Below are positions 11,843 to 25,042 of a stretch of 64,000 nt of DNA, one piece after another. Position 1 is the first letter of the stretch; each line of letters starts with the position of its first letter. A program made the translations under genes and the position numbers. The DNA lies in assembly GCA_013399115.1 (NCBI GenBank), contig VXAA01006076.1, positions 232,054 to 296,053 of the forward strand. The letters run 5' to 3'. A model generated the notes under the pieces. That model worked only from the letters and a program-made list of their open reading frames with translations, made no database searches and was not told the origin of the DNA. Source of the DNA: Anseranas semipalmata (lineage: Eukaryota; Chordata; Aves; Anseriformes; Anseranatidae).

Positions 11843-14800
11843 CTCCAGATTACATCCTGATGGCTTTCCTTAGAGCAGAGGCAGCAACCTCAACTGTATC
11901 TCAGTACTTCTCATCATGGTTGTTGAATTTAATAGCAGCAGGAATGCTAGCAGTCAACCTTCTTTATAGGTAGTAAGCTATATTTTTATATGATTCACTG
12001 TATCAAGGAAAGCGACATGGACATAGGATCAACTTTCATAGATTCAGCAGTAAGGAAGTTCCAGTATCCATTCCTACAATAACACTATCTTCACATGATG
12101 CTAGATACAGTATGGGCTTGGTCATATAGTTATTTATAGATGTTCTTCCAAGCTAGCCCATGACAAAATTGATAGTGTAAGCCAGCAGAGCGACAACTAA
12201 TTACTACAGTGAAGGTAGGAAGATGTAATGTTTCCTTTTTATTTGTTTTTAAGTTGCAGCAAGTGAATAGGATTGACGATAGCTTTAATGCAGTAATCTG
12301 AATGTTGTCTCTTGCAAGCATGCAGACAATTTGTGTCAGCACGGTCCAACGTGTCATCATGTGGGCTAATGGAACTAGATGTGTACAAGAGAAACTGTCA
12401 AGGAAAGTGTACATTAGATCCAGTCTAAGCACAGTGACTTTTCTTACTCTCAGCAGAATTCTCAGTCACTCTTCAACAGAGAGAGAAGCTTGGAGAGATG
12501 CTCTTGTCTTCTTCAGACACAGGAAGAGGTTCCAGGACATTGCAGCATGTTAGTCCTGCCCTTGCCCCTCCAAATCTCCCAGCAGAAGGGGTCTAAAACT
12601 CAGGTGCCAATGAGAGGCACCTCCATGTGAAGGCACAGAGAGGGGATTTAAACAGAATCTACTAAATGGTAAAGCACTGTGTAGTTTAATAATTTGCAAC
12701 TCTAAGTCTTGCATTCACTCTTGAAGAGTTCCAGGGGAAAATAGCCTGAGTAATTTCAAGAAGTTTAGGGGCTTAATGCTACTAATAAACTAGTTATATA
12801 AAAACAGTTTAGGGTCTTGATGCTGCTGCTTTCTACCATCTGATAGACTCACTGGCATAGACATCATGTCGAGATGCAAGCATTGATGTCTAAGTGGAAA
12901 TGGTTACCAGAAGACAGATTTGAACCCACCATTTGAGTATTACCAACATTTTCAATAGCAGCATTCAATCTCAAAAGAGATTATTAGCATCTGATCTAGG
13001 AGTAGCTTTTGTTTCATGATTGAAGTGCATGAAGTGTAATACCCAACTGCCTCTTACAGAAGCCATACCAGAGCCAGACTTGATTGCTCCGGCAATTTCT
13101 CTATTTTAAATTGAAATGTCAAATCAGAGGAACATTTGACTAACATTACTATTTCTGTTATACGAGCCCCTTTAAGAGGTGTTTGTGCCTACGGCTTCAT
13201 TTACAACAGCAATACCTCTTTTTAAGTGCACTATTTGGCATCAGAACCAGTCTGAACTGGCGTTCAATAGAGTTGCACTGAGAAGCCAGAGCAAGGTCTG
13301 AGACTGATCTGTTAGGAACCGACTTCACCCTTCTTTTCATTGCTCTGTGGAGCTGCATAATTTGCACACAGCTACCAGAAGGAATGTGTTAGTCTATAAT
13401 TCAAGTTGCAAGTACCACGGGTCACATACATCAACAGCTCAATGTCTTCTCAGGTCCTCATCAGCTTCTCTTGACTTTGCATTAGCATAGCACCAGAGAA
13501 GTCTTGAAAGGAATGGGCAATGGATAGGGCAAGGAAATATCCCCCATGCATTCCTGATCAAGGCCTTGAATTCTGGATACTAGACCAAAATACCACAAGC
13601 AACTGAGGCAATATCTGCTGAGAAATGGAAAGTCATTCTAGTTCTAACTTTAGATTAGTGTATTTCGAAGTTGGCCTCCTATAATGATATGTCATCCATC
13701 AGTTAGCGATAGTTACAGAAAGAGCAGATCCCAACTATCAAGACCAAGGTGACTCTTCAAGCAGAGGTTGAACAGAGCTTAATGAAGATGTGTCCTATTA
13801 GCAAAGAATCTGTTTGCTAATGAAGGTTACCTCAGAGTAAAAGAAGCACTTCGATGCAGATATTAAGAATCTAACCTGAAACTTGGAGGCAGAACTTACC
13901 TGACACTCCAGAAAGCTACACAGCAGCAAAATCCACACCTATATACTGTTGATACTTGTCAAATGTTTTACTTTTAATTCTTCTATAGCTCTTCCTCCTA
14001 CCCTAAGCAGTATGGAAGCATTAAACTTTCATTGCTGCATCTGGGAGAGACCTTTGTTCCTCTTGCCTGCAAGAGACTTCTGTAACATTTCTGCCATCTT
14101 TGACTAAGCTCATCTTGGGCATCTTCCAATTTCCAATTGCTGCTTTGAAGCTGTGAGGCAAGCTGTCACTGTGCAAGAGATAAATTAGTCTCTACCACTT
14201 GATTCTGCTATTAAGCTGCTTTCCACTTCTTCCCGTATGTATAGCCTCCCAAAACAATGCTCATTGTAGCAAGTTGATAGGCCCTACTGTTTTGATCAAG
14301 GTTCCAATACCTTGGGGTTGAAGAGCTGCAGTAACAATCCTTTTTTCCTGAAAGATAAGTTGCAGGAGAGAGGGGAACATTGTCTCACTGCTGAGACATT
14401 TTTCATTTTGACCACTAATTCCTGCACTCTAGAAGAAACTAGGAATTCAGAATGAAGGTAAAAATACCACAAAAGGGAGTCTGATGCTTCAGCTGGCATA
14501 TCTGATGAATAAGATGCTCTTGAATATACCTTTTGGCCTGTCTCACCTGAACTAGAAAATACCAGTAAGTACACTGACAATTGAGAAGGAACTGAAGCTG
14601 CAGAACCTACTGCTCTTGCACTTGTGTAGAGTATCTGCCTGTCATCATTCAAATATGTTACCAAAGCCAGATTTATAGCATATATTTCATATCACTTTGC
14701 TTCAGCCTTATGACAGTAATCATCTTTTATAGTCAAGGCAGCTTCCTCCTCACACACTTATACAGATGTGATTACTTAAAATCACACACAAACAGGCCTC

Positions 14801-16480
14801 TGTACTACCCTCAGGCCTATATTTATTGCAAAAAGAGATAATAATATTATATTTCCCTCCATAAAGACATCCCTGTGTCAAACTGAAAATGTTACAGGAC
14901 CAGCCCACCCTTTTTACAGCATGAAAAAGGAACCAGCAGTGAGGTTCCAACAGTGTCTTAGCACCAGTTAGATTCCCCAAACAAGGAGATCAGTTGCAGT
15001 TAGCCTATAGATTTTAAATAGCGTCTCACCTCACAACACAGAGGTATCATTTTTTTCCTCCCCAAGAAGGATAGCATCTACATGTTCAGATATCAGACCA
15101 CAAACATTAAAAGCCAGGCTAGCATACAAACTGATTCATGGTCACTAGCAGTAAGCAGAGTTTTAAGAGATAACTTTTCCATTTACAGTATTTGACTTGC
15201 ATCATTGCTGTCAACAAGGTGAAGGAAATTACCTTATCAGGCCTTTGCTGAAGAACTGGCAGGTTCTCCTGTTTGCTTAATGAAATCTAAACTGTACTCG
15301 ATCTCTGTAATAACAACAGCAACCAAATATGCTCAGAAAGGGATGGACGATCCACTACCATATGAATCAGGTTCAGTTTATATCTACATCTTAGACGTTT
15401 TAGTGCTGACCAAGTCACAGCTGGGCAATAGCAACTATAAATCTATATCCTTGAATTGTACACTGTCATTCTCTCAAGTTTCCATCTTTCTTCTTAGAGC
15501 TTAACATCTGTTCAGGAGAGTTTCCACAAAACATTAAAACATATCTCTGCATCTCAGCTGGACGTTTTCACCTGGCTTCCAAGTAGGCTACCTAATTCAA
15601 GTCATGGTCAGGCTTTAGTCATTCTCTGCCAGCTACACTGCTTACTATGATGAGTATCAGTCAAAAAGCTTTCTCACTCGAGACAGGCTGCTGCCTTCCC
15701 AACACACAAATTTTGATACTTTGCAAATCCAAGGAGGTTCTCACCAGATCTCCTACCAGAGATTCCTAGAGGCGGCCAAGAAATCTTCTTAATACCTTAT
15801 CTGCCAGTACCAGCATGCTTTTTTTGTGGAAAAATTTGCCTGTGGATGCTGTTTTGGAGCAGGTAAGCCTTCTGTCATCAGGTAGCAGACAGAGATCATA
15901 TATGAACTTGCAATCCTCAACAAGAGACTCCAAATGACATCCTAAATTGCTTCTAAGGATACCATCTTTCAAGTTACATTGCTCCTTAACTGAAAGAAGG
16001 GGCACTCTAAGCCCTACCAAGTGGATAGGACAACATGCAGTAGACATTAAGGTATGGAAATCCCTTAACAGTTTTCTGAAAGACACTGATAATAGGCCAC
16101 TAAACATTACCCAAAGCAGTATTGCTTGCAGCATTTATCAATATGGATACTTCCTCATTCTGAAGAATAAGGTGCCAGAATAAACACTGACGCTGCCAAA
16201 TGGAAGTTGCATATGCAACTTTAGAAGAGTCTCCACACCATATATTCACTCTGTAGTTCAAATCTATTTGGAACTCGGGGTGAAGAGACTTTCTCTACTA
16301 CTTCACAGGACGACTTTACAACAGACTCTCTGAAGATATGTAGGTAGTAGCAGCCATATCATAAGCTTTGTTTATTAAAGGTAATGCTTTATATTCTAGC
16401 CAGTCTAACTAAAACAAGGACAGCCAACAACTATCAAAATACTCGTACTGCCTTTATGGACAGTTATGTCTTAGTATATT

Positions 16481-16514
16481 TTACATATTCCATTTCATAT
16501 TTACATATTCCATG
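16481..16514 (+). repeat. Short tandem duplication (20-bp unit)
   Basis: The 20-base unit 'ttacatattccatttcatat' is followed directly by a second partial copy, 'ttacatattccatg'. About 1.7 copies are present. Confidence 0.85.
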
Positions 16515-17085
16515 TCTTGTAAGACTGGTGAGACTAGAAACTCAACAGCACCTTGCCGAATTATTTTAAGATATGCAATTAACTACATATAACAAGAAAA
16601 ATATAGCAGTGTTGTCCTGCTTAGAGCAGGACATACAGTCAACAAGATGACTACTAGCCAGTCTGTACACACTGTAAGTGATGCATAAGCAAGCAACAGC
16701 ACTCACCCGTTGCTTCCGTCCCACATTCTCAGAGGATGCCACAAGCATTTCTTGTCCAGTAGGGTTCATCTTATGGTATAGACAAAACAGAGGCAAGAAG
16801 AGAAGCTGAAATTACATACTGCAGCCTTGACTGTAAGGGTCCAGGACCACCCAGCCAGGGCACAAGCCATGTAACCCCTTTTCATCAAATGCACATTTAG
16901 AGAAGTTTATTTTAAGGAAGCAAAAATGCCTTCATCATTTTTAGCCTGCAGTACTATCCCCCAAGTGGCGGGCTCTTACACCCCCTCTCATGCCTCCTTG
17001 ATTTCCACTGTTGCCATTAAAACATGCTTTCACAAGTTCAAGATAAAGAAAGAAGACAACACACATACAGAAGATAACATTTTTC

Positions 17086-17121
17086 AAAAAAAAACAAAAC
17101 AAAAAAAAAAAAACAAAAAAA
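17086..17121 (+). repeat. A-rich (CAAA)n tract
   Basis: A-rich sequence with interspersed C, first of five similar tracts within about 2 kb. The tract is transcription-orientation neutral and encodes only phenylalanine-rich noise on the minus strand. Confidence 0.95.
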
Positions 17122-17744
17122 CCCACAATCACCTACACTGAGCTAAAAGCCAAGCTCTCTCACTGAACAAATGGAAACAAAATCTAGAAAAACCAGCTTC
17201 TAAAGACTACCAGGCTTTCTTCTAGTTGCAGCTTTTAAGCATCACAACTACATCAGATATTCACACACTTAAGAACTACTTCACAGAGCACTGAACCAAA
17301 ATTTAATGAAAACACAGCTTAAAAATACAGCTTAAATGAAAGTAATTCCAAACCTTTCACACATTAGTCTGCTGTTTTTGTTTTGTTTCTAGCTACTGGC
17401 TCAAAGTTTACATAGCTGTACTGCTGATTAACATTATATTGAGAGTTCAGAAAGACAACAAAAATGAGGCATCTCCTGTCATAAGACATAAGGGAAATTA
17501 ACTACAGTCTGTTTATTGACTTCATGGCTTAGAGATAAGCACTTCACAATGGCTGATTTTAAATAATGCTTAAGACTCTTTGATTAGTGGCAGCATGTCA
17601 TTCAGGTGAATTCACTTGAAAATCAACATTTTCATAGTTAACACTTGTGTAGTGAGGGTTTCTAAATCCATGTGGTTTTCCTTGATCCCTCATTAAGGTA
17701 AAAGGTGTTGGAGTTAAAAGGGAGGTAGGGATGACATGAAGTTA

Positions 17745-17773
17745 AAACAAACAAACAAACAAACAAACAAACA
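17745..17773 (+). repeat. (AAAC)n microsatellite
   Basis: About seven clean AAAC units, the most regular member of the local cluster. Confidence 0.97.
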
Positions 17774-17822
17774 CTGGAACAAATTTTAGTTCTAACTTGA
17801 GTGTTTTGTTTCCAGGAAAAAT

Positions 17823-17841
17823 AAACAAACAAACAAAAACC
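17823..17841 (+). repeat. (AAAC)n microsatellite
   Basis: About four AAAC units plus an AAAAAC, only 50 bases after the previous tract. The two may be parts of one former array separated by point changes. Confidence 0.9.
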
Positions 17842-18102
17842 AACAAAGCAATTGGTGATGTCTGTCCTTTTTACTTGCAAACAGGTCATACTACAAGTTT
17901 ATGTACCCTGGGAAAATCCTACTGCCCTATTTCTTTGTGCTCCACTACAAAATAGGTATAATAGTACCGCCTTGACTCATGAGCTTAGAGTAAAGATAAA
18001 TCTACTTCCAAATGTAGACAGGCTGTGAAGCTTTGGTCATACACTTTAAGACAAAATACTAAAGCTTTTGTTTGGAGCCAAGAGACTTAGAAGCAAGGTG
18101 GT

Positions 18103-18139
18103 AAAACAAAACCAAAAACAAAAACAAACAAACAAAAAG
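18103..18139 (+). repeat. (CAAA)n / (CAAAAA)n tract
   Basis: Imperfect CAAAA, CAAAAAC and CAAA units, fourth member of the 17-19 kb cluster. Confidence 0.93.
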
Positions 18140-19056
18140 CTTTAAACTCCGGCATCTTAAATGGCCAACAACAGGCCCTTTCACAGCCAACTGCACAGAT
18201 AATCTCCTCAGACTTGGTTCCTTCTCATAATGATGCAGAACCACCAGTGAACACAGGCAGATTATAACAGGCTCACAATAAACATGTCTGAACTCCAGGG
18301 ACACAATGACGTCAAGGTTAGACTGAATTTAGAAAGAAACGTAAATGGAAGAAAAACATGCATAGAGTGAAGTGTAGCTGCACCAGTCCCATCTGCCTCT
18401 TTGCCCGCTGCCTACAGCACTACGTGGCACAGCAGGCAACCCTGGGTGGAAGCAGGTGTATTGCAGCCCCAGGACACAGCATTTCCAGCCCACCCCCTGC
18501 TGCCTGTGGGCTGGCTACTCTGCAAAGTGAGAGAAAACCAATGTTCCTTTACACGAAGGCTAAAGCAGACTTGGAAATTATTAAAGTGGCCTGGCCACCA
18601 GAGAGGAACAAAATGCAATAATGTGTCTGCATGGATTACTCTGCCAATCCAAGGTGATTTTTTTCAACCTTTTTATTACCTAGATTGATGCAATCAAATA
18701 ACTTTTAGCAATAGAAATCTGTTATAATTTTTTCAGAAGTACAAAATCTCCACTGGAAGCCCTGAACATCATCATGAGCTGAAGGGGAAAATCATTTGTA
18801 GTCAGAGTTGCACATCACTTTTCCATAGTTAGCAGCTTCTTCATCCCAGTTTTCTTGCACTTAAACTCATTTGCAGTCAGACCTGGCTTAGCATTACTAA
18901 AAGGCATATCAGTCATGGCCTTTGCTCCTTCCTTTATCCAGACAAACATAGATTTGATATGAGCACTTGCAGTTTATTTATAGGAAACAAAGTGACAGAC
19001 AGAGCTGATGGAGGGCAGACCATTCACTCCATTCAATTTTTCCAGCCAGGCAAAGC

Positions 19057-19105
19057 AAAAAAAAAAAACAAAAACAAAAACAAAAACAAACAAACAAAAA
19101 AACAA
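19057..19105 (+). repeat. A-rich (CAAAAA)n/(CAAA)n tract
   Basis: Twelve A are followed by regular CAAAAA units, then CAAA units, about 49 bases in all. It is the longest tract of the cluster. A homopolymer decaying into a regular repeat suggests growth from an old A-tail or A-run by slippage. Confidence 0.95.
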
Positions 19106-20579
19106 CTAATATTAGATTGCTTCACCTGGGAAAAGGAAAGGGTGGTGTGGAATGGCATTATCTTAGGCCACTACAAGATACCATGGCATTTCCAGAGCAA
19201 TGTCCAAACACAAGTGTCCACATGTCCATCATGCTTGACAAGAGTCATTCGAAAAGACCAGGAGGACAGAAACATGCTCCTCCTGGCACTACAAATATTG
19301 CATAGGGTTAGACAGATCATCTGCTAGTGCAAATTGTCAAGGCTTCAGAGGTAAGTGAGCTAGTTTATATTAGATAATACGTGCTTCCCACTGAGTGGAA
19401 AGTAAAATTAAATAATCATCTTTCATCCATTTGGGATTCATTTCAGAAGCAGCATTTAAAACATTCTCTCTCTGACTTGCTTGTTAGGAATTGCCGATGC
19501 AAACCAGAGTGCTAGGGCTGAGCCTCATCCCCTACTGGATGTGTCTATTTGTTTCTCCTGTCCCTCATACTCTGTGGAAGCCACATTTGGGTCTGTCTTC
19601 TTAGAAGACAGAGAGCAGTCATTCATAATTAAAAGTGAAAGGGGAAACACTGAGCAAAGTTAGATTAGCCTTTTAATGAGGTTAGGTAAAAGAAAGAATA
19701 CACATCTTGCAGTGAATTACAGCATAAAGTGACTTCTGTGGAGTCAGATCCCGATCTTACTTTCAACAGTAAAAACAGAGTAACTTTAAACAATTGACAA
19801 ACTCCTTCTGCCTCTGAAAGTGAGAGAACAATCTTTTTTTTATTTAGAAATGGAGAAAAGAGGAGAGGAGCAGACGAGTAATGTTCCCATCCCTGACACA
19901 GATCATTCTTAATGCTCTTTAAATGCCATTCTCCCATTGCCCCTATCAATTCAAATGGTTATGCATAATGAAATGACAATGAACAAAGCAGGATTCAAGA
20001 AGGGACTGTACACCAACAGGGTTGTTGTTTTTTTTTTTTTTCATTTCAACAATCCAGGTAGCTGGAGAATGATTTTGAAGTAATTCCATTGTATCAGCCC
20101 AGTAAAGTCTTAGCAGTACAGCCCCCCAGCCCACTGCGCACAGACACTTCCAGGTGCATCTGGCTGCCCAAGATTAAAGTATAACTAAACGAGCACAAAA
20201 GACTCTATGCCATTTCATAATCCAGAGACTGATATCCTGCAAGGGCACACTGGGAGCTGGATGCAGTCCAGCGCAGACGGTGAGGGCTGCGCATGTAAAC
20301 CCACGCCAAGGAGCAGTGATACAGAGGGAATGCAAACCAGAAAACTTGATCTGCTGCAATGTCACTCTTGCATGCCCACCAATTTACTCCCACCAAAACA
20401 GAGGTGAAAGACCAAGGAGGGGAATATTTAAGAAAATACATAATTTGCATGCTGAATGTCACCCATGTTCCTTGCCTCTGAGACACCATTATTTTCCTTG
20501 TTTTCCCACGTCTCTTTAATGAAAAAGGCAACAGACCCATGACAATTGTGACATGCGCCTATATCTATCTCCACTCTGA
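19106..20579. other. No gene supported
   Basis: Unique sequence between the CAAA-rich cluster and the GC-richer block. Overlapping short frames on both strands around 20170-20540 cancel each other as coding evidence. Confidence 0.65.
20028..20041 (+). repeat. Poly-T tract
   Basis: Fourteen T after 'gttgttg'. Confidence 0.95.
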
Positions 20580-21560
20580 TACTATTTGAGCCGGAGCACA
20601 GAAACCCACATCTCCAAAGCCAAACTGCACGCTCAGCCACTGCCATTGTTGGCCCACGTCCACCCCTATTTACGAACAGGACCACCACTGGTCACACCTG
20701 TCGCAGGTCCTGCTCCCACAGCAGTTCATGCCACCTTCCTCCAGCCCTCCCTTTCCCTTCTCTGTTCCCTACCTCTGGTAGCTCCAAAGCTCTGTCATGG
20801 GTCCTCTGATCCCATCACTGCTGCCTGGGCCACTGCCTGTCCGACATGATGATGCCCCTGGCCAAGCAGGCATCCATGGGGCCGCACAGCTGTGACCACA
20901 CCATGTCCCCAAGGCCACAGTCAACCCCCCATCAGAAGATGGGGACAGTGGCACACCCATAACGCTCCTCAGGCCGGGCTGACAGGCAGGGGAAGTGCCA
21001 GGAGAAGCCAGTCAGAGCTGTCAGGGCCAGCTGGTGTGCTAGGGGCAGCTGTACCCCCTTGCTTCCTCCCTGAGGGGGAGGAACCCTGGTGAGCACTCTT
21101 GCTGCAGCCATTTCAGGGAGATGTGGAGCCAAGAAGGGGTTCAGAGAACATGGCTGAAAAGCTCCACGCATATGATGTGGCTTAGGCCAGGCCTGGGTGC
21201 CCAGGCCAGAGCCACAATGGAACCAACATCCCAGCGGACATGGGCAGCAGGTGAAGCTCCAGAGAGGTGGCTGAGGGCATGGATGGGATGGAAAAGGACT
21301 GGTGGTGCCCTGAGAGGCCCAGGATGGGTGGCATAGGTACTCCTCAGGAAACTTAGCAGAGAAGCAGAGGCACTGTGGATGTGTAGTGGCAGGGGATTAG
21401 AATCAAACATCCAGGGAGAAGGCTGGGAAACAAACCACAAAGAGGTAACTGACTTAACCAACCCCACACAGGGCATCTGCAACACAAGTAAAAGCAAGCC
21501 CTGAATGCCACAGCCTGACTCTGACAACACCCTGCCCCATGGGACAGTCACCTGAAAAAG
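20580..21560. other. GC-richer block of unknown nature
   Basis: This kilobase is visibly richer in G and C than its surroundings, with many CC/CA/TG steps but few CpG. I do not call it a CpG island or promoter. Open frames occur on both strands (for example 20586-20849 + and 21141-21551 -). They are Pro/Ala/Ser/Leu-rich low-complexity readings, as expected of GC-rich DNA, with no domain I recognise. Parts such as 21255-21320 (repeated 'gatggg', 'ggcc') look mildly minisatellite-like. It could be a decayed GC-rich repeat, an isolated exon region or plain compositional variation. Confidence 0.6.
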
Positions 21561-22934
21561 ATCAGGGACAGCCTTTCCCGTCTGCAGGTGGTCAACTTAT
21601 TTGACTGGTGATCATCTCCACCTGAAGGGCTAATGTGTGTTAGTGTTCTGGACAATAGAATAGAGTCAGAGACATTTTGGCACAAATAGAGCACCTTTTA
21701 CATGGATCTGTCAGAATTTGGCTTCGAACATAATGAAAAGCAATCTTCATGTTATCACATGGAACATTCAAGGTTCATATAAGCCATATATGTATTTTTG
21801 GAGGGGGGTATTTTAATGTTTCTCAAACAATTTTTTACTATCAGTTTAGAAAACTTATCATTTACCTTCAAAACAGATAAATATGTGCCTGTGGTTCTTA
21901 TTTGAACTGAAGGTTGACAACGTACCTCTGAATTTGAGCGGTTCTGCACAAATGAATCAACACATCTATAGCCAAAAAAAAAAAAAAGCCTCCCAATTCT
22001 GTCCTGTTTCCTATCTCATGTCTGATTCACTGGCAAATTACTTCAGAGAATATGAACTTAATTTCTGCTCACACAAAGTCATACCTATTCCTGAAGGAAT
22101 TCCTTTATTCCTGTTGCCCATTTGAAAAGTCAGAATGTACTGCACTGCATAAAAATGATCTATACTTGCAGCTTAAGAAAACTGTTTCTGAAATAGATCT
22201 AAATTAGGTTTAACCATCCCTCACACATCCCAGCCTGAAGGAGCACCCTAGCAACAACCTTTAGCATTTTGCAAACATTTGCTACTAATTATGGGTTCTT
22301 AGAACAATAATACATGGCTCCATGCTTTAAGGAAAGAGGCCAAAAGCAGCCTCAAAAGTAAGCCTTAGCTTTTAATTTAAACCAGTGCCATACAAATTCT
22401 CAAATATACATTGCAAAATCTTCCCAAAACACTGCTCTGATTAATGGCTCTGAAAACTTGTAAAAGCTCAGCTGTCAAGCATTAAAATGTAGGCTGAGAA
22501 AAAGTTCATGTAGAGAAGCTAAATAAAAATCCTTTGAAAGAGCTTTTCCCTGTACCTTAAAGAACAGCAGCACACAACAAAACTCACAAGAGCCATAGGG
22601 CTCACTCAGTACCAGTTCAAGGACTCCCATACCTGTTTCTAGCAAGTGACTTAGGCCCCACAACAGGTCAGTCTGCCCGCATCTCTAAAAAATCAGCCTT
22701 CCATAACCCCTCTGCTCACATACAACTGTATGCACAACTGTCCTCTTCAGCGTAAAAGCTCCCCTATTACTGCTTGAGCTTCTTTTAACCTGCAAATGCT
22801 CCTGCATTCCCTCTGACCCTAAGCAGGAGACAGAATGAAGCAGGCACAGAAGAAACACTATCCTTTCCTGATTCCTGTTGCTTTCCTTCTCAGATCTTAT
22901 CTTAACAAGCAGCCAAGCTATACTGCAGCCCATC
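21561..22934. other. No gene supported
   Basis: Unique AT-rich sequence with one poly-A run, leading into the CR1 tail at 22935. No feature is recognised. Confidence 0.65.
21974..21987 (+). repeat. Poly-A tract
   Basis: Fourteen A between 'ctatagcc' and 'gcctccc'. Confidence 0.95.
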
Positions 22935-23024
22935 TGCCTTAGGTGACACTGCTTGAGTAGGTAGGTTGGATAAGATGACCTCCAGAGGTACCTGCCAACC
23001 TCAACCGTTCTGTGATTCTTTGTG
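22935..23024 (+). mobile_element. CR1 LINE 3' terminal fragment
   Basis: The sequence 'ggttggataagatgacctccagaggtacctgccaacctcaaccgttctgtgattctttgtg' matches the 3' UTR end of a CR1 element, where 'ggttggacaagatgacctccagaggtcccttccaacctcaaccattctgtgattctgtg' is expected. Only the last ~90 bases are recognisable and there is no coding part. Several substitutions from the remembered consensus suggest it is older than the copy at 44285, and it belongs to a CR1 subfamily with a different 3' end. Confidence 0.85.
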
Positions 23025-24242
23025 TCGCATCAGCTGTACTTACAATAGAAATTTAGCACAGATAGCCCTTTTCTGAGAAGCAAGGCCAGGTATCCTCAGC
23101 CATAACCCCTGTGAAGATAAACCGTAACACTTCTAGCAAGAGACTCTGGAAGATGCAACATCTGTCCAAGAAGAACTATCAGCCAATAGGAAGGTCCCTA
23201 GCTGAGAAATGTGAGAGTATTCTGTGGGGGTATTTTGTTTGTTTTTTCAATTTCCTGCTCTTATCACCCAGTAATATTTAACGTTTCTTAGGTTATTTTT
23301 AGTGATTCAAATCTGTGGCCACAATCTCTGTGATACCTTTTCAATTTTCTTGGGAAGGAGGGTAAGGCAGGCATTACAGAGCTATTTTATTTGTCTTCAA
23401 TGCAAGAATTAGAAACAATGCAAAGCTTAGAAAACTTCAAACCTAATAGCAGAGGAGAATGATGGAAAATGATGGAAATGAGTAAAGACACCAGATTATT
23501 GGCACTGATTCTTGAACGTTTCAATGATTTCCATGATGGCAGATTTTTTTTTCACCCACAGAAAGTGAGAATATGAGAATCGTCAAGGAAGTAAAAACAC
23601 TCTATTGTTTGCTGAGGCTGCTGCCTGCTTCCATGAGATTAACAGTGGATTCCAGCATCACAGGCATTCTAGTTCTCTGTGTGTTTAAAAGTAAAAAAGA
23701 AAATAGCGGGCTTTTTACCATATAATGTGTTGGAAAAGGAATGTTCCCTTTAGAGAATCAACTCCTACGTCCCCTGCCATGAGACTGAAGCGTGTTCATA
23801 CTACTTCAAAACTATTACTGTAATAGACAAAACTACCATTGAGTTTTGCTGGGTCTGGTGCCTGATTTACTTCTGTACATCCAGCATGTCTCATGCAATT
23901 TCCATCAGTCAGTGTTGACCTGTCAAACCACAGTGCTTCTAAGAGCCTATGGAATGGAGGGATTAAGCCTTTTATCTCCCAGAGCAATGTAACTTGTGGG
24001 GCAGCAGTGCACCCACTACTTTAAAAAGCTTACTGTAAATCCAGCAAGTGTGTGAAGGGCAGATATTTGGAGGAGAAGAAAGGAGAACCTAGAGACCCAG
24101 AGTTTGATACTCATATAAAGCAAAGCCCAGGCTTTGGTTCAATGTTTCAAAAAAATACTGAACCTGCAACTGCTTGATGATTGTACTGCTGTGTCTGCTC
24201 ATTTGGAAGATTCAGTTAGCTATGGATATGAAGAAAACAAAC

Positions 24243-24275
<33 letters not shown>

Positions 24276-24277
24276 AA
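24243..24277 (+). repeat. (AAC)n microsatellite
   Basis: About ten to eleven AAC units. On the minus strand this gives a run of leucine codons inside a short open frame, which has no other coding-like character. Confidence 0.97.
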
Positions 24278-25024
24278 CCCTCCTGTGTCTGATCTTCCCC
24301 TGTGAGAAACAAAAACTTGGATATGAGTCTTCTGGAGCTTTGGGAAAATCTGGACTGCAATCCAAGTGCTGCTGTTTTGGACAGCTCTTACCTAAAGCTA
24401 ACATTAACCTTCGATCCCCTGAGGTCTGTGCTATCATGAGATCACATAGATATTGAATAAAAAACTGATGGGTTTAAATAATTTCATAGTGATGGCAAAA
24501 TAATGAATTTTTCCTTGTGCTTCAGAAAAAAAAAATACATTCTGAAGAAAGCAGGCTTCTACCCAAAGGCATCTTAAAATTAATTTAAATTATGGGCTTT
24601 GTTTTATGAAACAAAAAGTGTATTTTAAATGACAAATATTTTTGCTTCTATACCATATCTCAATCCTGGCACAGATATTATATAACAAAAGTTTCTTGCT
24701 GTAGTGTTTGGAAATGATAAATGTCTAACCTTCTGAAAAATTACGTTGATAAACTATTCAGTCATGATCTTTGTGGTAGACAGAGAACTGACCTTTTTAA
24801 CCCAGATTTTAATAAATGTCAGCAATAAATGTACTGTGTGCAATTATTATATCATTAGTTGAAGGCTCAGATGACACAGCTGTTACATGGGTGAAATATC
24901 CAACACGAAATATAAAAAGGGAAAAAGTTTGCCATCAGATCTGAAATTACTGATAATCAGATTTAAAACATGGCTGATAGCACTAATTCTTGGAGATGGA
25001 CTAGTATTTCTTTTAAATTTGGGC

Positions 25025-25042
25025 TTTTTTTTTTTTTTTTTT
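25025..25042 (+). repeat. Poly-T tract
   Basis: Eighteen T after 'tttgggc'. Confidence 0.95.

Larger units (their letters stand above)
7606..17085. other. No gene supported; unique sequence
   Basis: This is long, moderately AT-rich sequence with scattered stops and two A-rich tracts (10009 and 11824). Nothing in it resembles CR1, an LTR element or a known gene. Short open frames such as 14296-14664 (-), 15766-16134 (-) and 12302-12553 (+) have no recognisable domain. Confidence 0.65.

Noticed and set aside
21141..21551. 136-codon minus-strand open frame in the GC-richer block
   Set aside because: Low-complexity Pro/Ser/Leu/Ala-rich translation with competing frames on the other strand.
24216..24437. 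Minus-strand frame with a polyleucine run, resembling a signal peptide or membrane segment
   Set aside because: The run is simply the (AAC)n microsatellite read in one frame.
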